Shown here in pieces: positions 1 to 9,054 of a DNA stretch of 64,000 bases. A program made the position numbers and the translations under genes. Location: positions 2,604,001-2,668,000 of the forward strand of contig NZ_CP014579.1 of assembly GCF_001634365.1 (NCBI RefSeq), given 5' to 3'. Within the stretch, counting starts at the first letter, position 1. Each line of letters begins with the position of its first letter. The notes beneath the pieces were generated by a model. The model saw nothing but the letters and a program-made list of their open reading frames with translations. It did not search any database and was not told where the DNA came from. The DNA comes from Paraburkholderia phytofirmans OLGA172. Its GTDB lineage: Bacteria > Pseudomonadota > Gammaproteobacteria > Burkholderiales > Burkholderiaceae.

Positions 1-392
1 GGCTTGGCCGGGAACCAACGCTCTTCGCCCGAGAACGGGTCTTTGCCGAAGCGCTTCTTCTTCGCCGGCACAGCTTGCACGACGATCTTCAGAAGACCCG
101 ACAGCGTGAATTCGCCAGCGCCCTTCTTGTGCACAGCGCCGAGGATCGTGTCTTCGAGCGCGGCCAGCACGGCCTTGGCGGTCTTCGGTTCCACAGCCGC
201 GCGTTCAGCGACGTGTGCAGCCAGCGAGGCCTTCGTGAAGGTGTCCTTGATCGGCGACGGAGCGCTGGACGCCTTCACGGCGACCTTCTTAGCTGCGACG
301 GCTTTCTTCGCAGGGACTTTCTTTGCAGCAACCTTCTTGGTCGGTACCGGGGCAGCAGCCTTCTTGGCCACCTTTTTTGCGGAAGTCGGCAT
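1..392 (-). CDS. HU-family DNA-binding protein with lysine-rich H1-like tail (3' end outside window)
   Basis: Nucleoid-associated protein. The visible 130 residues begin with about 45 residues of Lys/Ala/Val/Pro repeats (AKKAAAP, AAKKVPAKKAV), like the tail of eukaryotic histone H1. An HU/IHF fold follows: a helical part (SLAAHVAERAAVEPKTAKAVL) and the start of the beta arms (GEFTLSGLLKIVVQAVPAKKKRFGKDP). The start is fixed by GGAGAAAC directly before the ATG at 392. The tail would be expected to add non-specific DNA contact. HU proteins with such N-terminal extensions are familiar in Burkholderiales. The gene runs off the left edge, so only the last few residues are missing. The family call is secure; binding preference cannot be read from sequence. 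Confidence 0.88.
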   Translation of the reverse strand, partial: MPTSAKKVAKKAAAPVPTKKVAAKKVPAKKAVAAKKVAVKASSAPSPIKDTFTKASLAAHVAERAAVEPKTAKAVLAALEDTILGAVHKKGAGEFTLSGLLKIVVQAVPAKKKRFGKDPFSGEERWFPAK

Positions 393-868
393 GTTTCTCC
401 TACCTGTAGTGGTCAGTGAATTGCACGAAGCGCACACGGTATGTGCGCGCTTCAACGCCGGATTCTACAAGCGCTAATACGATTTGCGCGACTCTTTTGT
501 GTATAACAGCGAAGGTTTGTTGCGCGGCGCAGACTGCGCAACACATTTTGATCCTTGTTTTAGCGGGTAAACGTGCGTCGACGTCCGTCGGCGAGGTCTG
601 CAACACGAACACGTAACGTGCGTTACAAGCCATTTCGACGCCTGAATAGAGGCACTTTCGGTACCGGGCGATCGTCGACGGATCGCGACTCGATGCAGAA
701 ACGGTGGCTCGCCGACGACGCGTTCGCCACGCCGATTCACGCGACGGAAAAAACACGCCCCCTGCAGCGAAAGTCTCTGCCGGGGGGCGGCTAACGTTGT
801 TCTGCGACAGAAAATCGCAGGCCGTTTCAAGGATAGGCTTAGGTAATATTCGAGCGTGTTTTGAGTCG
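393..868. other. Intergenic region between HU-like gene and MocR gene
   Basis: No convincing gene. Open frames here have no ribosome binding site or recognisable product. The left part must hold the promoter of the HU-like gene. The right part holds a terminator for the MocR gene. Confidence 0.6.
747..790 (-). terminator. Rho-independent terminator of the MocR gene
   Basis: Read on the minus strand, a GC-rich stem (CGCCCCC with GGCAG pairing to CTGC and GGGGGCG, short bulges) is followed by TGTTTTTT. It lies about 80 bases past the MocR stop. Confidence 0.65.
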
Positions 869-2347
869 TCAGCGGGCGAGCCGCGGCAGAATGTCAGCGA
901 GCCTGGTAAGCGCCGCGTCGATATGTTCGACGGCGATGCTGCCGTAACCAAACATCAAGCCGGGCTGCGGCTTCGCGCGCTGATAAAACGGCGCGAGTCC
1001 ATACAAACCGATCGCGGCTTCACGCGCGGCGCTCACCAGCGCCGCCTCGGTCAACGGCGCCTTCAGCCGCGTTGCCATATGGATGCCGGCGGTCGGCACG
1101 ATCGGATCGAACCACGGCGCGAGATCGCCTTGCAGATGCTTCAGCAGCATCGCGCGGCGCGCCGCATAGGTCTTGTGCATGCGCCGCAGGTGCTTGGCAA
1201 AGTCGCCGTTGAGCATGAAGGTCGCAAGCGCGGTTTGCGTGAGCGTGCAGCCATGGCAGTCTGCGATCTGGCGGACCTTGATGAGCGGCCCATAAAGGGA
1301 AACCGGCGGCACCACGTAGCCGACCCGTAGCTCCGGGAAAATCGTCTTCGAAAACGTGCCCACATACGCGACGAGACCGGCGCGGTCGAGACTTTTCAGC
1401 GGCTCCATCGGCCGGCCTTCGAAACGGAACTCGCAGTCGTAGTCGTCCTCGATGATCACGGCGCCGCGTTTCTGCGCCCATTCCAGCAACTCGACGCGCC
1501 GCTCCAGACTCATCGGCATGCCGAGCGGGAACTGATGCGAGGGTGTCACATAGACGAGCCGCGCCGCGTCCGGGAGCTTGCTCACGATCAGGCCTTCATT
1601 GTCCACCGGCACTGGCACCACGCGTGCGCCCGTGGCCGTGAAGCATGCCTGGACCGGCGGATAGCCTGGGTCTTCGAGCGCCGCGATCTCGCCAGGCCGC
1701 AACGTGATGCGCGCGATCAGATCGAGCGCGTGCTGTGCGCCCTGCGTGACGATCACGTCGTCCCAGTTGCTCGTGACCGCGCGGTTGAACGCCAGGTAGC
1801 GCGAAATCGCGAGGCGCAACGCCTGCTCGCCGGCCACGTCGCGATATGTGCCAGGGCCGCGCGCTTGCACACGCAATGCGTGGTTCACGCAGCGGCGCCA
1901 GACGTCGAAGGGAAACAACGACTTGTCGGTCGCGCCGCCGACGAAATCGTGCGGCGAGGCCACCGTAGACCGCGGCAACGGCAAGGTCTCTGGCATCTGC
2001 TCCCACAGCGGCTGGGCACGCGCTGCGGCTTTCAGTTTCGCCTTCGCCCGTTCGCGCGCTGGCTCAGCGGCCAGTGCATGCGACGAGCGCTCCACCGGCA
2101 GACGCTCCAGACCATCGGCGACGAAGGTGCCCGAACCGGCGCGTGCGCTCAGATAGCCTTCGGAGAGGAGCCGTTCGAACACGTCGAGCGTGGTTTTGCG
2201 CGAAACACCCAATTGCGTGGCGAGATCGCGCGTGGACGGCAAACGCGTGCCGCCGGCGAGGCGCCCTTCGAGTATGCCGGCACGCAACTGCCGGTAGATC
2301 TGTCCGGACAGATCGTGACGCCCTTCGACCGCGATATGGATATCCAT
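869..2347 (-). CDS. MocR-family transcriptional regulator (GntR HTH + aminotransferase-like domain)
   Basis: 492 residues, normal for MocR regulators. An N-terminal GntR winged helix (about 10-80: IYRQLRAGILEGRLAGGTRLPSTRDLATQLGVSR) is joined by a linker to a class I aminotransferase-like domain (about 125-490). The PLP-binding lysine is K334 in GTFSKTIFPELRVGYV, so the PLP site looks intact. Such proteins sense PLP or amino-compound ligands and usually control a divergent neighbour. Here that is the AhpD-like gene starting 113 bases away, and direct repeats typical of MocR operators lie between them (2353-2396). It may also autoregulate. The ligand is unknown; PdxR, GabR and TauR are relatives, but the target gene resembles none of their regulons. 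Confidence 0.88.
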   Translation of the reverse strand: MDIHIAVEGRHDLSGQIYRQLRAGILEGRLAGGTRLPSTRDLATQLGVSRKTTLDVFERLLSEGYLSARAGSGTFVADGLERLPVERSSHALAAEPARERAKAKLKAAARAQPLWEQMPETLPLPRSTVASPHDFVGGATDKSLFPFDVWRRCVNHALRVQARGPGTYRDVAGEQALRLAISRYLAFNRAVTSNWDDVIVTQGAQHALDLIARITLRPGEIAALEDPGYPPVQACFTATGARVVPVPVDNEGLIVSKLPDAARLVYVTPSHQFPLGMPMSLERRVELLEWAQKRGAVIIEDDYDCEFRFEGRPMEPLKSLDRAGLVAYVGTFSKTIFPELRVGYVVPPVSLYGPLIKVRQIADCHGCTLTQTALATFMLNGDFAKHLRRMHKTYAARRAMLLKHLQGDLAPWFDPIVPTAGIHMATRLKAPLTEAALVSAAREAAIGLYGLAPFYQRAKPQPGLMFGYGSIAVEHIDAALTRLADILPRLAR

Positions 2348-2352
2348 CCGAG

Positions 2353-2396
2353 TGGTTACCTGAAATATCCGAGAAATGGTTATTCCGAAATACCAG
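2353..2396. promoter_or_regulatory. Putative MocR operator: direct repeats with an embedded inverted repeat
   Basis: TGGTTA occurs at 2353 and 2377 and GAAATA at 2362 and 2387, a direct repeat with a period of 24-25 bases. The second TGGT also pairs with ACCA at 2392-2395. MocR proteins commonly bind paired direct repeats. The site lies between the divergent MocR and AhpD-like genes. Binding is inferred. Confidence 0.5.
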
Positions 2397-2460
2397 TACT
2401 GACCGTAAGCTTACCTCCGTCGCCGCCATCGGAGCGGACACTTTCGATAAGGAGCAGCTC

Positions 2461-2898
2461 ATGCAACCCCGTCTCGACTTCTACAAGGCCAGCCCGAGCG
2501 GCACCCGCGCGATGCTCGCGCTCGAAGAAACCATCGGCAAAAGCACGCTCGACAAATCACTCGCGGAACTCGTGCGGATCCGCGCGTCGCAGCTGAACGG
2601 CTGTGCGTTCTGCCTCGATATGCACGTGGCGGACGCACGCAAGCACGGCGAAACCGAGCGGCGTCTGGCAACGGTAGCGGCATGGCGCGAAGCGCCGTTC
2701 TTCACCGAGCGCGAACGCGCGGCGCTCGAATGGACCGAATCGGTCACGCTGGTCGCGCAAACGCGTGTACCGGACGAAGTGTGGGAAGCGGTAAAGCCGC
2801 ATTTCACCGAGCAGGAGATGAGCGACCTGACCTTGCTGATCATTGCGATCAACGGCTGGAACCGGATTGCGGTTTCGTTCCGGAAAATGCCGGAGTAA
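2461..2898 (+). CDS. Carboxymuconolactone decarboxylase / AhpD-like alkylhydroperoxidase family protein
   Basis: 145 residues with the AhpD-like core: C48-A-F-C51 followed by H55 (NGCAFCLDMH), the redox CxxC and nearby histidine that mark peroxidase-type members rather than true carboxymuconolactone decarboxylases. It probably reduces peroxides or works as a small thiol oxidoreductase in the cytoplasm. The ATG at 2461 has AGGAGC eight bases upstream (AAGGAGCAGCTC). It is divergent from the MocR gene, which is its likely regulator, and ends at a strong terminator. The substrate is unknown. It differs from PcaC at the far end of the window, which lacks the CxxC. Confidence 0.87.
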   Translation: MQPRLDFYKASPSGTRAMLALEETIGKSTLDKSLAELVRIRASQLNGCAFCLDMHVADARKHGETERRLATVAAWREAPFFTERERAALEWTESVTLVAQTRVPDEVWEAVKPHFTEQEMSDLTLLIIAINGWNRIAVSFRKMPE

Positions 2899-2950
2899 AT
2901 GCGCGGAGCAGGAGCGATTACCTCGCAAGAGAGCCTGGCGCATAAAACGC

Positions 2951-2989
2951 AAAATGGCGCGCCTCCATAATATGAGGCGCGCCATTTTT
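2951..2989. terminator. Bidirectional terminator
   Basis: Perfect inverted repeat: AAAATGGCGCGCCTC pairs with GAGGCGCGCCATTTT around an 8-base loop, with T tracts on both strands. It lies between the AhpD-like gene and the convergent POT transporter gene. Confidence 0.9.
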
Positions 2990-3100
2990 GTTGCGCCGCC
3001 GAGAGTGGCAGACGCATGGTGACAAACGGCCAGCGCGTACTTTCTTGCGGCCGGTGGCCGGTGAGCGGCGCCGTGGCGCCGCTTTACACGTCGCGGCAGA

Positions 3101-4645
3101 TTACTCCACCATCACCCCACTCAATGCAGCCGCTTGCCGCACGGTCTCACGCGCTTCGTCGCTGCAACGCTGATGCTCACGCGAGAGCTTGCGCATCAGC
3201 GGCAACAGCAGCACGGCAATCAGCGCGCCCAACGCCGCGAGCCAGCCCAAGCCGTTAAACAGCTTGGTGTACAACGGCAGCGATTCGAGCGGATCCAGAT
3301 TGCCCGCCGGCATCTGCGCGAAGTTCGCCACCACGCTGCCCAGATACTGCGACACGCCGGTTGCCACGAAGTAAGCGCCCATCATGAAGCCGCTCATCCG
3401 CGCCGGCACGTAGCGCGCGATCATCGCGAGACCCAGCCCGCTCACCAGCAATTCGCCGAGCGAATACAAGCCGTAGCCGCCCACCATGAACCACGACGAC
3501 ACGCGTCCGTTCACCGCGTAGTTGCCGCTCGCCGCATACACGAAGAAGCCGGCCGCCACCACCGCGAAGCCGAACGCGTACTTGACCGCCACCGGCACGT
3601 CCTTGCCGCTCTTCGCGAGCTTCGTATAGAGCAGCGCGAGCACCGGGCTCAGCAACATGATCCAGATCGGATTGAGCGCCTGGAACTGCGCGGCGCTCCA
3701 CGTGAACCACGTCTGGCCGAACAGAATGAAGCGCGGATCGACGTTGCGCAGCGCGAACAGCGTGAGCGACGTCGACATCTGCACGTAGAACACGAAGAAC
3801 AGGATCACCTGCGCGGTCAGGATCAGCGCGGCAACCAGACCCGAGCGCTCCGAGCGTTCGCACTTCACCAGCATGTAGCCGAAGATCGCCAGAATCGCGA
3901 CGCCCGCCGTGTACACGCAGGCCACCGCGATCGCCTTGTGCTGCAGCACAAACATGGTTGCCGTGCCGAGCGCGATACCGCCCAGCGCGACCGCGCCGAC
4001 GCGTTTCCAGCGGATCGGTTCAGCGTCCGGCGCGGAGCCGATATGCGCGAGCGTGCGGAACATGATGAAGTAGTTCAGCACCGACAGCAGCATGCCCGCG
4101 CAGCAGACCGCGAATGCCGTGTGCCAGCCCCAATGGTCCTTGATCCACGGCGTCGCGAGCATCGACGCCGTCGAGCCGATATTGACCGCCATGTAATAGA
4201 TCGTGAATGCGCTGTCGATGCGCGCGTCGTCGCCTTCATAGATGCGGCGCACGAGATTCGCGGCATTCGCCTTGAAAAGCCCGTTGCCCACCACGATCAC
4301 GCCGAGCGATGCGTACATGTAGCTCAATTGGTCGTTCGGCAGCGCCAGCATCAGATAGCCGGCCGCCAGCACGCCGGCGCCGAAGATCATCGTGCGGCGC
4401 GCGCCGAGAATCTTGTCGCCGATCCAGCCGCCGATCGACGGCGATGCGTACACCAGCGCCGTGAACGCGCCCCACGTGAGGGTGGCGTGGCTGTCGGTGA
4501 AGTTCAGCTTGTCGATCATGAACAGGACCAGCAGCGCGGCCATCCCGTAGTAACCAAAGCGCTCCCACATCTCGATCAGAAAAACCGTCGAGAACGAACG
4601 GGTCTGCGAGACCGGTGCGCTGGCGGGATTGGACGAATTCATCAT
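3101..4645 (-). CDS. POT-family (PTR2) proton-dependent di/tripeptide transporter
   Basis: About 514 residues from the ATG at 4645, or 513 from the adjacent ATG at 4642; AAGAGG lies just upstream and suits the second ATG better. The longer open frame starting at 4741 adds an arginine-rich stretch with no ribosome site and is rejected. The POT signature at the start (FLIEMWERFGYYGMAALLVLFM) carries the ExxER-type motif used for proton coupling. About 14 membrane helices follow in the MFS fold. It imports di- and tripeptides using the proton gradient, and fits functionally with the oligopeptide ABC operon downstream. DtpA to DtpD-type specificity cannot be decided. Confidence 0.92.
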   Translation of the reverse strand: MMNSSNPASAPVSQTRSFSTVFLIEMWERFGYYGMAALLVLFMIDKLNFTDSHATLTWGAFTALVYASPSIGGWIGDKILGARRTMIFGAGVLAAGYLMLALPNDQLSYMYASLGVIVVGNGLFKANAANLVRRIYEGDDARIDSAFTIYYMAVNIGSTASMLATPWIKDHWGWHTAFAVCCAGMLLSVLNYFIMFRTLAHIGSAPDAEPIRWKRVGAVALGGIALGTATMFVLQHKAIAVACVYTAGVAILAIFGYMLVKCERSERSGLVAALILTAQVILFFVFYVQMSTSLTLFALRNVDPRFILFGQTWFTWSAAQFQALNPIWIMLLSPVLALLYTKLAKSGKDVPVAVKYAFGFAVVAAGFFVYAASGNYAVNGRVSSWFMVGGYGLYSLGELLVSGLGLAMIARYVPARMSGFMMGAYFVATGVSQYLGSVVANFAQMPAGNLDPLESLPLYTKLFNGLGWLAALGALIAVLLLPLMRKLSREHQRCSDEARETVRQAAALSGVMVE

Positions 4646-4885
4646 GTACCTCTTGTGCTTACGGTTGCGGCGCCGCGTAGGCTGGCCACGCGGCGCGAAA
4701 AACTGGATCTGAAAACGGCCGGCGGACCGGGCGCGGCGCACGCATTGGCCTAGGCCTGCGCGTAGTCAGCGGCGCGTTCATCTACACGTTCATCTGGAAA
4801 CTGAGTTGCGCGCTCAACTGCAAACTGAGGCGCCAATAACAGCAGAAAAACCAGGGGATGGGATAGAGGCCCGCCACGCGATGCG

Positions 4886-4974
4886 CCCCGCAGGAACTCT
4901 CCTCGGGGGACGCCCCGCAGGCAGTCCTCCGCTCCGCAGGAAGTCCCCCGCCCCGCAGGAAGTCCCCTTGGGGG
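4886..4974 (+). repeat. Dispersed 24-bp repeat, locus 1 (four units)
   Basis: Units begin at 4886, 4913, 4932 and 4951. The first two are 27 bases apart; the third and fourth starts are each 19 bases on, so the middle units are shortened. The last unit (4951-4974) is complete: CCCCGCAGGAAGTCCCC followed by TTGGGGG. The GTCCCC/GGGG(G) halves can form a hairpin. The same element recurs at 11990, 36507 and 45218. Confidence 0.85.
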
Positions 4975-5021
4975 ATTGGGGGATGGGGGGATGCTGCGCC
5001 ACACCGGACTCCGGCTCCGGC

Positions 5022-5054
5022 AGGCGGAACAGGCGGAACAGGCGGAACAGGCGC
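5022..5054 (+). repeat. 9-bp tandem repeat
   Basis: AGGCGGAAC repeated three times exactly from 5022, then a partial fourth unit. Non-coding. Likely slippage-derived. Confidence 0.85.
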
Positions 5055-5085
5055 AATGATAAAGCATTGCGGGAACCGGCGATCC

Positions 5086-5115
5086 GGCGGCCGGCTGTCC
5101 GGCGGCCGGCTGTCC
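5086..5115 (+). repeat. 15-bp perfect tandem duplication
   Basis: GGCGGCCGGCTGTCC occurs twice back to back. Non-coding. Confidence 0.85.
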
Positions 5116-5723
5116 GGCAAGCGGCAGATGGCCGCGCCGGGCGGCGGGCGCCGAGCCCGCGGCAGGAAAAATCGGCAGTGATAGTCATGTCCTTATGCCG
5201 GCCAGCGTTCGGATGGAACGTGCCGGACAGCGCTCCGTCGAGCAGGATCACTGCAAGCGGAATGAAAAACAGCGGCCAGCACCGTGTGGAGTACAAACAC
5301 ACGAGCCCTTCCGCCAAGCGGGGCAGATTCTGCAAATAGAAACACGGTTCGTCACTCAGGGAATTCACTGATACCACGCCAATTACCTGTTATTACACGC
5401 CAAATTGCTTCGTTACGAAGTCGAGGGTGGCTGAAAATAGTCTTTAATGTCATGCCTTTAAGGTCTCCCGATACGCAACTTGCATCAATGCGGACACCCT
5501 TGTGCATACACAGGCTTTACCGCATCCACTTTCTCAGTGTCTTGTCGATTACCGGTCAAAACGGCTGGTGAGTATTTCGGTTCTGGCAACATAGGGCGTT
5601 GTCCCGAAAATGCGGCCCCTTGCACGACCGGGTGCTGAACGGCCCCCCCGCCCCGGCCTGGACCGCAATCAAACCATATTTACTTATATCAAACAAATTT
5701 TGACGGGCTAATTTCCTCCTGCT

Positions 5724-6296
5724 ATGGTCACGACAATTCAAAAGAACAACCCGGCACTCGAACTCGGCAGTAAGATCCGCGCGCTGCGGCAACGGCTCAA
5801 GCGCACGCTGGATGACACGGCAACAGCGGCAGGTATTTCCAAACCGTTTTTGTCACAAGTCGAACGGGGTCTGGCGTCACCGTCCATCACTTCGCTGGCC
5901 GGGATCGCCCACGCACTTGGGGTGACGGTGCAGTATTTCGTCGACACGCCAAGCGAAGAACGCTCGGTGTGCCGCGGCGATCAGTTGAAGTTTTTCGGTT
6001 TTGCGGACTCGGCCAATCTGTTTGCACGGCTGACCAATCTGACAGGTGGCCGTCAGCTCGAAGCGATCCTCGTGAGGATGCCGCCCGGGCAGAAACGCTC
6101 CGAAGTCACCACGCATGCCGGGGAAGAGTTTGTTTATTTGATCGACGGCGAAGTGTCGTTGACGCTGGAAGGCAAGACGTTCGTGTTGCACGCGGGAGAC
6201 AGCGCGCATTACGAATCGACGGTGCCGCACAGCTGGGTGAATACCGCACGCAAAGAGTCGGTAGTCGTCTGGGTCGGCACACCAAGACTGTTCTAA
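5724..6296 (+). CDS. XRE-family regulator with C-terminal cupin domain
   Basis: 190 residues. A helix-turn-helix of the Cro/C1 type lies at about 15-70 (LGSKIRALRQRLKRTLDDTATAAGISKPFLSQVERG). A small-molecule-binding cupin barrel lies at about 110-185, with the metal-type motif residues H, E and H in TTHAGEEFVYLIDGEV and YESTVPHSW. This two-domain build is typical of repressors that sense a metabolite and control a neighbouring uptake or catabolic operon. It is directly upstream of and co-oriented with oppA (183-base gap), so control of the peptide ABC operon is the simplest reading. No strong Shine-Dalgarno precedes the ATG, so the start is moderately sure. Confidence 0.87.
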   Translation: MVTTIQKNNPALELGSKIRALRQRLKRTLDDTATAAGISKPFLSQVERGLASPSITSLAGIAHALGVTVQYFVDTPSEERSVCRGDQLKFFGFADSANLFARLTNLTGGRQLEAILVRMPPGQKRSEVTTHAGEEFVYLIDGEVSLTLEGKTFVLHAGDSAHYESTVPHSWVNTARKESVVVWVGTPRLF

Positions 6297-6479
6297 GAGG
6301 CAGGCACCTTTTCCGGTTGATCCGGTCAGGGTTTGCCAGAATTACGAAATGTAAGGAATCCTGCATGTCGAGCAACCAACACGGGCAACAAGGGCCGCCC
6401 CGGCCCGAGCACCGCAGATAACCGGGCGCCCTGGCGCGCCAGCGCGTTCTTCTCTAGACCTTTCCTGCGATCTCAACCG

Positions 6480-8096
6480 ATGAAAACCCCGTTCGTCTAC
6501 GCGACGGCGCTGACCGCGCTCGTCCTTACGTTTCAGCCCTCCGCCTTCGCCGTCAACGTACCCGCGGGTGTCACGCTCGCTGCCAGCCAGGAGATGACCC
6601 GCCAGGTGCCGGCCGAAACCGAATCGCTCGACCCCGCGCATATCGAATCCTGGACCGGCGACACGATCGCGCTCGACATGTTCGAAGGTCTGACGCGCAT
6701 CGACGCGGCCGGCGCGATCGTGCCAGGCGTCGCGCAATCGTGGACACGCACCGGGCCCACTACGTGGGTTTTCAAGCTGCGCCACGACGCGCGCTGGAGC
6801 AATGGCCAGCCGGTCACGGCGGCTGACTTCATCTATGCGTGGCAACGCGTGCTCGATCCGAAGACGGGTTCGAAATACACGGTGCTGGTCGAGTTCGTGA
6901 AGAACGCCAAGGCAATTCTCGCCGGCAAGGCATCGCTCTCGAGTCTCGCCGCGCGCGCCGTCGATCCGTACACGCTCGAAGTCACCACCGAAGTGCCCGC
7001 CGCCTTCTTCCCGCAACTGACCGCGATGCCGGCCATGGCCCCGGTCAATCGTGAGACCGTGACCAAATTCGGCGGAGACTGGACCCGCCCGGGCAACTTC
7101 GTCGGTAACGGCCCGTATACGCTGACCGACTGGCAGCCGAACAACCGGCTGGTGGCGACCAAAAGCAGCACGTACTGGAATGCCGGCAAGGTCGTGATCA
7201 CGAAAGTGACCTATCTGCCGATCGAAAACGACGAAACAGCCATGCGCATGTATCAGGCCGGCCAGTTCGACTACACGTACTCGATTCCGTCGGGCATCTA
7301 CACGCAGGTGAGCAAACAGTTCGGCTCCGAACTGAAAACCGGCCTGCAGATCGCCACTTACTACTACAGCCTGAACAACGAAGACCCGGCATTCAAGGAC
7401 AAGCGCGTGCGCCAGGCGCTAGCGATGGTGCTGGACCGCGACCTGCTGACCAAACGTCTAACGGCCGACGGCGAGGTGCCAATGTACGGCCTGATCGCCA
7501 AGGGTACGGAAGGCGCGAACGTCTTCACGCCGGAGTGGGCAAGCTGGCCGATGCCCAAGCGCGTCGATTACGCGCGCAACCTGCTGAAGGCCGCAGGCTA
7601 TTCGGACGCGAAGCCGCTGACGTTCACGCTCACCTACAACACCAACGACCTGCACAAGAAGGTCGCGCTGTTTGCCACGTCGGAATGGCGCACCAAGCTC
7701 GGCGTGACCGCCAAACTCGAAAACGTCGAATACAAAGTGCTGCTCAAGCAACGCCACGACGGCAAGGTGCAGGCCTCGCGCGACGGCTGGTTTGTCGATT
7801 ACAACGACGCCAACTCGTTTTTCGATCTGATCCGCTGCAACAGCGTGCAGAACGATCAGCGCTACTGCAACCCGCAAGTCGACAAGCTCGTCGATGAAGG
7901 CAACCAGCAGCTCGACGACGCGAAGCGCACCGCCCTGCTCTCGCAGGCGCACGATCTGGCCATGAACGACTACCCGCTGGTATCGCTCTTCCAGTACTCG
8001 GCGGACCGGCTGGTCAAGTCGTATGTGGGCGGCTACACATCGACCAATTACGTCGACCAGCGCGCCACGCAAGACATGTATCTGATCAAGCACTAA
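6480..8096 (+). CDS. oppA: Oligopeptide ABC transporter, periplasmic substrate-binding protein
   Basis: 538 residues. The ATG at 6480 opens a Sec signal peptide (MKTPFVYATALTALVLTFQP, cleavage near SAFA-VN). The open frame reaching back to 6333 is rejected because that part is not signal-like. The mature protein is an SBP_bac_5 family member: ETESLDPAHIESWTGDTIALDMFEGL, then WVFKLRHDARWSNGQPVTAADF, the hallmark of OppA/DppA binding proteins. It captures peptides in the periplasm and delivers them to OppBC. First gene of oppABCDF; the OppB gene starts 16 bases after the stop. Closer in pattern to OppA/MppA than DppA, but peptide specificity is not readable. Confidence 0.9.
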   Translation: MKTPFVYATALTALVLTFQPSAFAVNVPAGVTLAASQEMTRQVPAETESLDPAHIESWTGDTIALDMFEGLTRIDAAGAIVPGVAQSWTRTGPTTWVFKLRHDARWSNGQPVTAADFIYAWQRVLDPKTGSKYTVLVEFVKNAKAILAGKASLSSLAARAVDPYTLEVTTEVPAAFFPQLTAMPAMAPVNRETVTKFGGDWTRPGNFVGNGPYTLTDWQPNNRLVATKSSTYWNAGKVVITKVTYLPIENDETAMRMYQAGQFDYTYSIPSGIYTQVSKQFGSELKTGLQIATYYYSLNNEDPAFKDKRVRQALAMVLDRDLLTKRLTADGEVPMYGLIAKGTEGANVFTPEWASWPMPKRVDYARNLLKAAGYSDAKPLTFTLTYNTNDLHKKVALFATSEWRTKLGVTAKLENVEYKVLLKQRHDGKVQASRDGWFVDYNDANSFFDLIRCNSVQNDQRYCNPQVDKLVDEGNQQLDDAKRTALLSQAHDLAMNDYPLVSLFQYSADRLVKSYVGGYTSTNYVDQRATQDMYLIKH

Positions 8097-8112
8097 GCGC
8101 GGGAGCACCGTC

Positions 8113-9051
8113 ATGCTGGCCTATACGCTGCGCCGCACGCTCTGGGCGATCCCGACGATTCTCGCCGTGATCACCGCGTGCTATCTGCTGCTGCACCTCA
8201 CCCCCGGCGGCCCGTTCGACACGGAGAAACACCTGTCGGCGGCCGTGCTCGCGAACCTCAACGCCAAGTATCACCTCGACGAACCGTTGTGGCTGCAGTA
8301 CCTCCACTACCTCGGCTCGCTGCTGCACGGCGATCTCGGTCCGTCGTTCCGCTACGCCGACTGGTCGGTCAACGATCTGGTATGGAAGGCCTTACCGGTG
8401 AGTCTCGGCGTCGGCGGCGTATCGGTGCCGATCGCGGTCGTGATCGGCGTGACGCTCGGCACGCTGGCCGCCGTGCGGCGCGACCGTTTCATCGATCACC
8501 TGGTCATGGTGCTCGGCAACATCGGCAACGTGGTGCCGCCGTTCGTGCTCGGCCCGGTGCTGGTGTGGATCTTCGCGATCCTGCTGAAGACCTCCGAAGG
8601 CCACGGCTGGCTGCCGGCCGGCGGCTGGGGCGAAGGCGAGTGGCGCTACCGCGTGCTGCCGATCGTGCTGCTCACCATCATCAACGTCGCCGCGATCGCT
8701 CGCGTGATGCGCGGCAGCATGATCGAAGTGCTGTCGGGCAACTTCATCCGCACCGCGCGCGCCAAGGGCCTGCCGGGACGCACGATCGTGTTGCGCCATG
8801 CGTTGAAGCCCGCGCTGATGCCGGTGGTTTCGCTGCTCGGCTCGATCTGCATCTCGTCGATCACGGCGGCGGTGGTCACCGAGTCGGTGTTCGCCCTGCC
8901 CGGCCTCGGCCAACTGGTCGTCAACGGCGCGATCAACCGCGACTACACCCTCGTGCTCGGCCTCGTCGTGCTAACCACCGCGGTCGCCGTCCTGTTCAAT
9001 CTGCTGGTCGATCTGGCATACGCCTGGCTCGATCCGCGCATCCGGTACTGA
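8113..9051 (+). CDS. oppB: Oligopeptide ABC transporter permease OppB
   Basis: 312 residues, six predicted membrane helices, beginning LAYTLRRTLWAIPTILAVITACYLLLHLTPGGPF as usual for the OppB/DppB half. The EAA loop that contacts the ATPase is visible in IEVLSGNFIRTARAKGLPGR. GGGAG precedes the ATG. It pairs with OppC to form the channel. The next gene starts three bases after its stop, indicating translational coupling. Confidence 0.93.
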   Translation: MLAYTLRRTLWAIPTILAVITACYLLLHLTPGGPFDTEKHLSAAVLANLNAKYHLDEPLWLQYLHYLGSLLHGDLGPSFRYADWSVNDLVWKALPVSLGVGGVSVPIAVVIGVTLGTLAAVRRDRFIDHLVMVLGNIGNVVPPFVLGPVLVWIFAILLKTSEGHGWLPAGGWGEGEWRYRVLPIVLLTIINVAAIARVMRGSMIEVLSGNFIRTARAKGLPGRTIVLRHALKPALMPVVSLLGSICISSITAAVVTESVFALPGLGQLVVNGAINRDYTLVLGLVVLTTAVAVLFNLLVDLAYAWLDPRIRY

Positions 9052-9054
9052 TCC

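Larger units (their letters stand above)
4646..5723. other. Long repeat-rich intergenic region
   Basis: Over 1 kb without a credible gene. It holds four copies or part-copies of the dispersed 24-bp repeat (4886-4974), a 9-bp tandem repeat (5022-5054) and a 15-bp perfect duplication (5086-5115). The right part (5330-5720) is more AT-rich and should contain the promoter of the XRE-cupin gene. Open frames on both strands here are proline/arginine-rich by-products of the repeats. Confidence 0.6.

Noticed and set aside
400..951. Minus-strand open frame of 183 residues beyond the HU gene
   Set aside because: No ribosome site, arginine/serine-rich composition without a domain, and it crosses the terminator of the MocR gene.
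3134..4753. Long plus-strand frame antisense to the POT transporter
   Set aside because: Histidine/arginine-rich mirror of a clear membrane protein; high-GC antisense artefact.
4886..4974. CRISPR-like array
   Set aside because: Units have no unique spacers of regular length; spacing is 27 or 19 bases and the same units are dispersed.
4750..5377. Several overlapping open frames in the repeat-rich gap
   Set aside because: They are generated by the GC-rich repeats, differ on every frame and have no family pattern.
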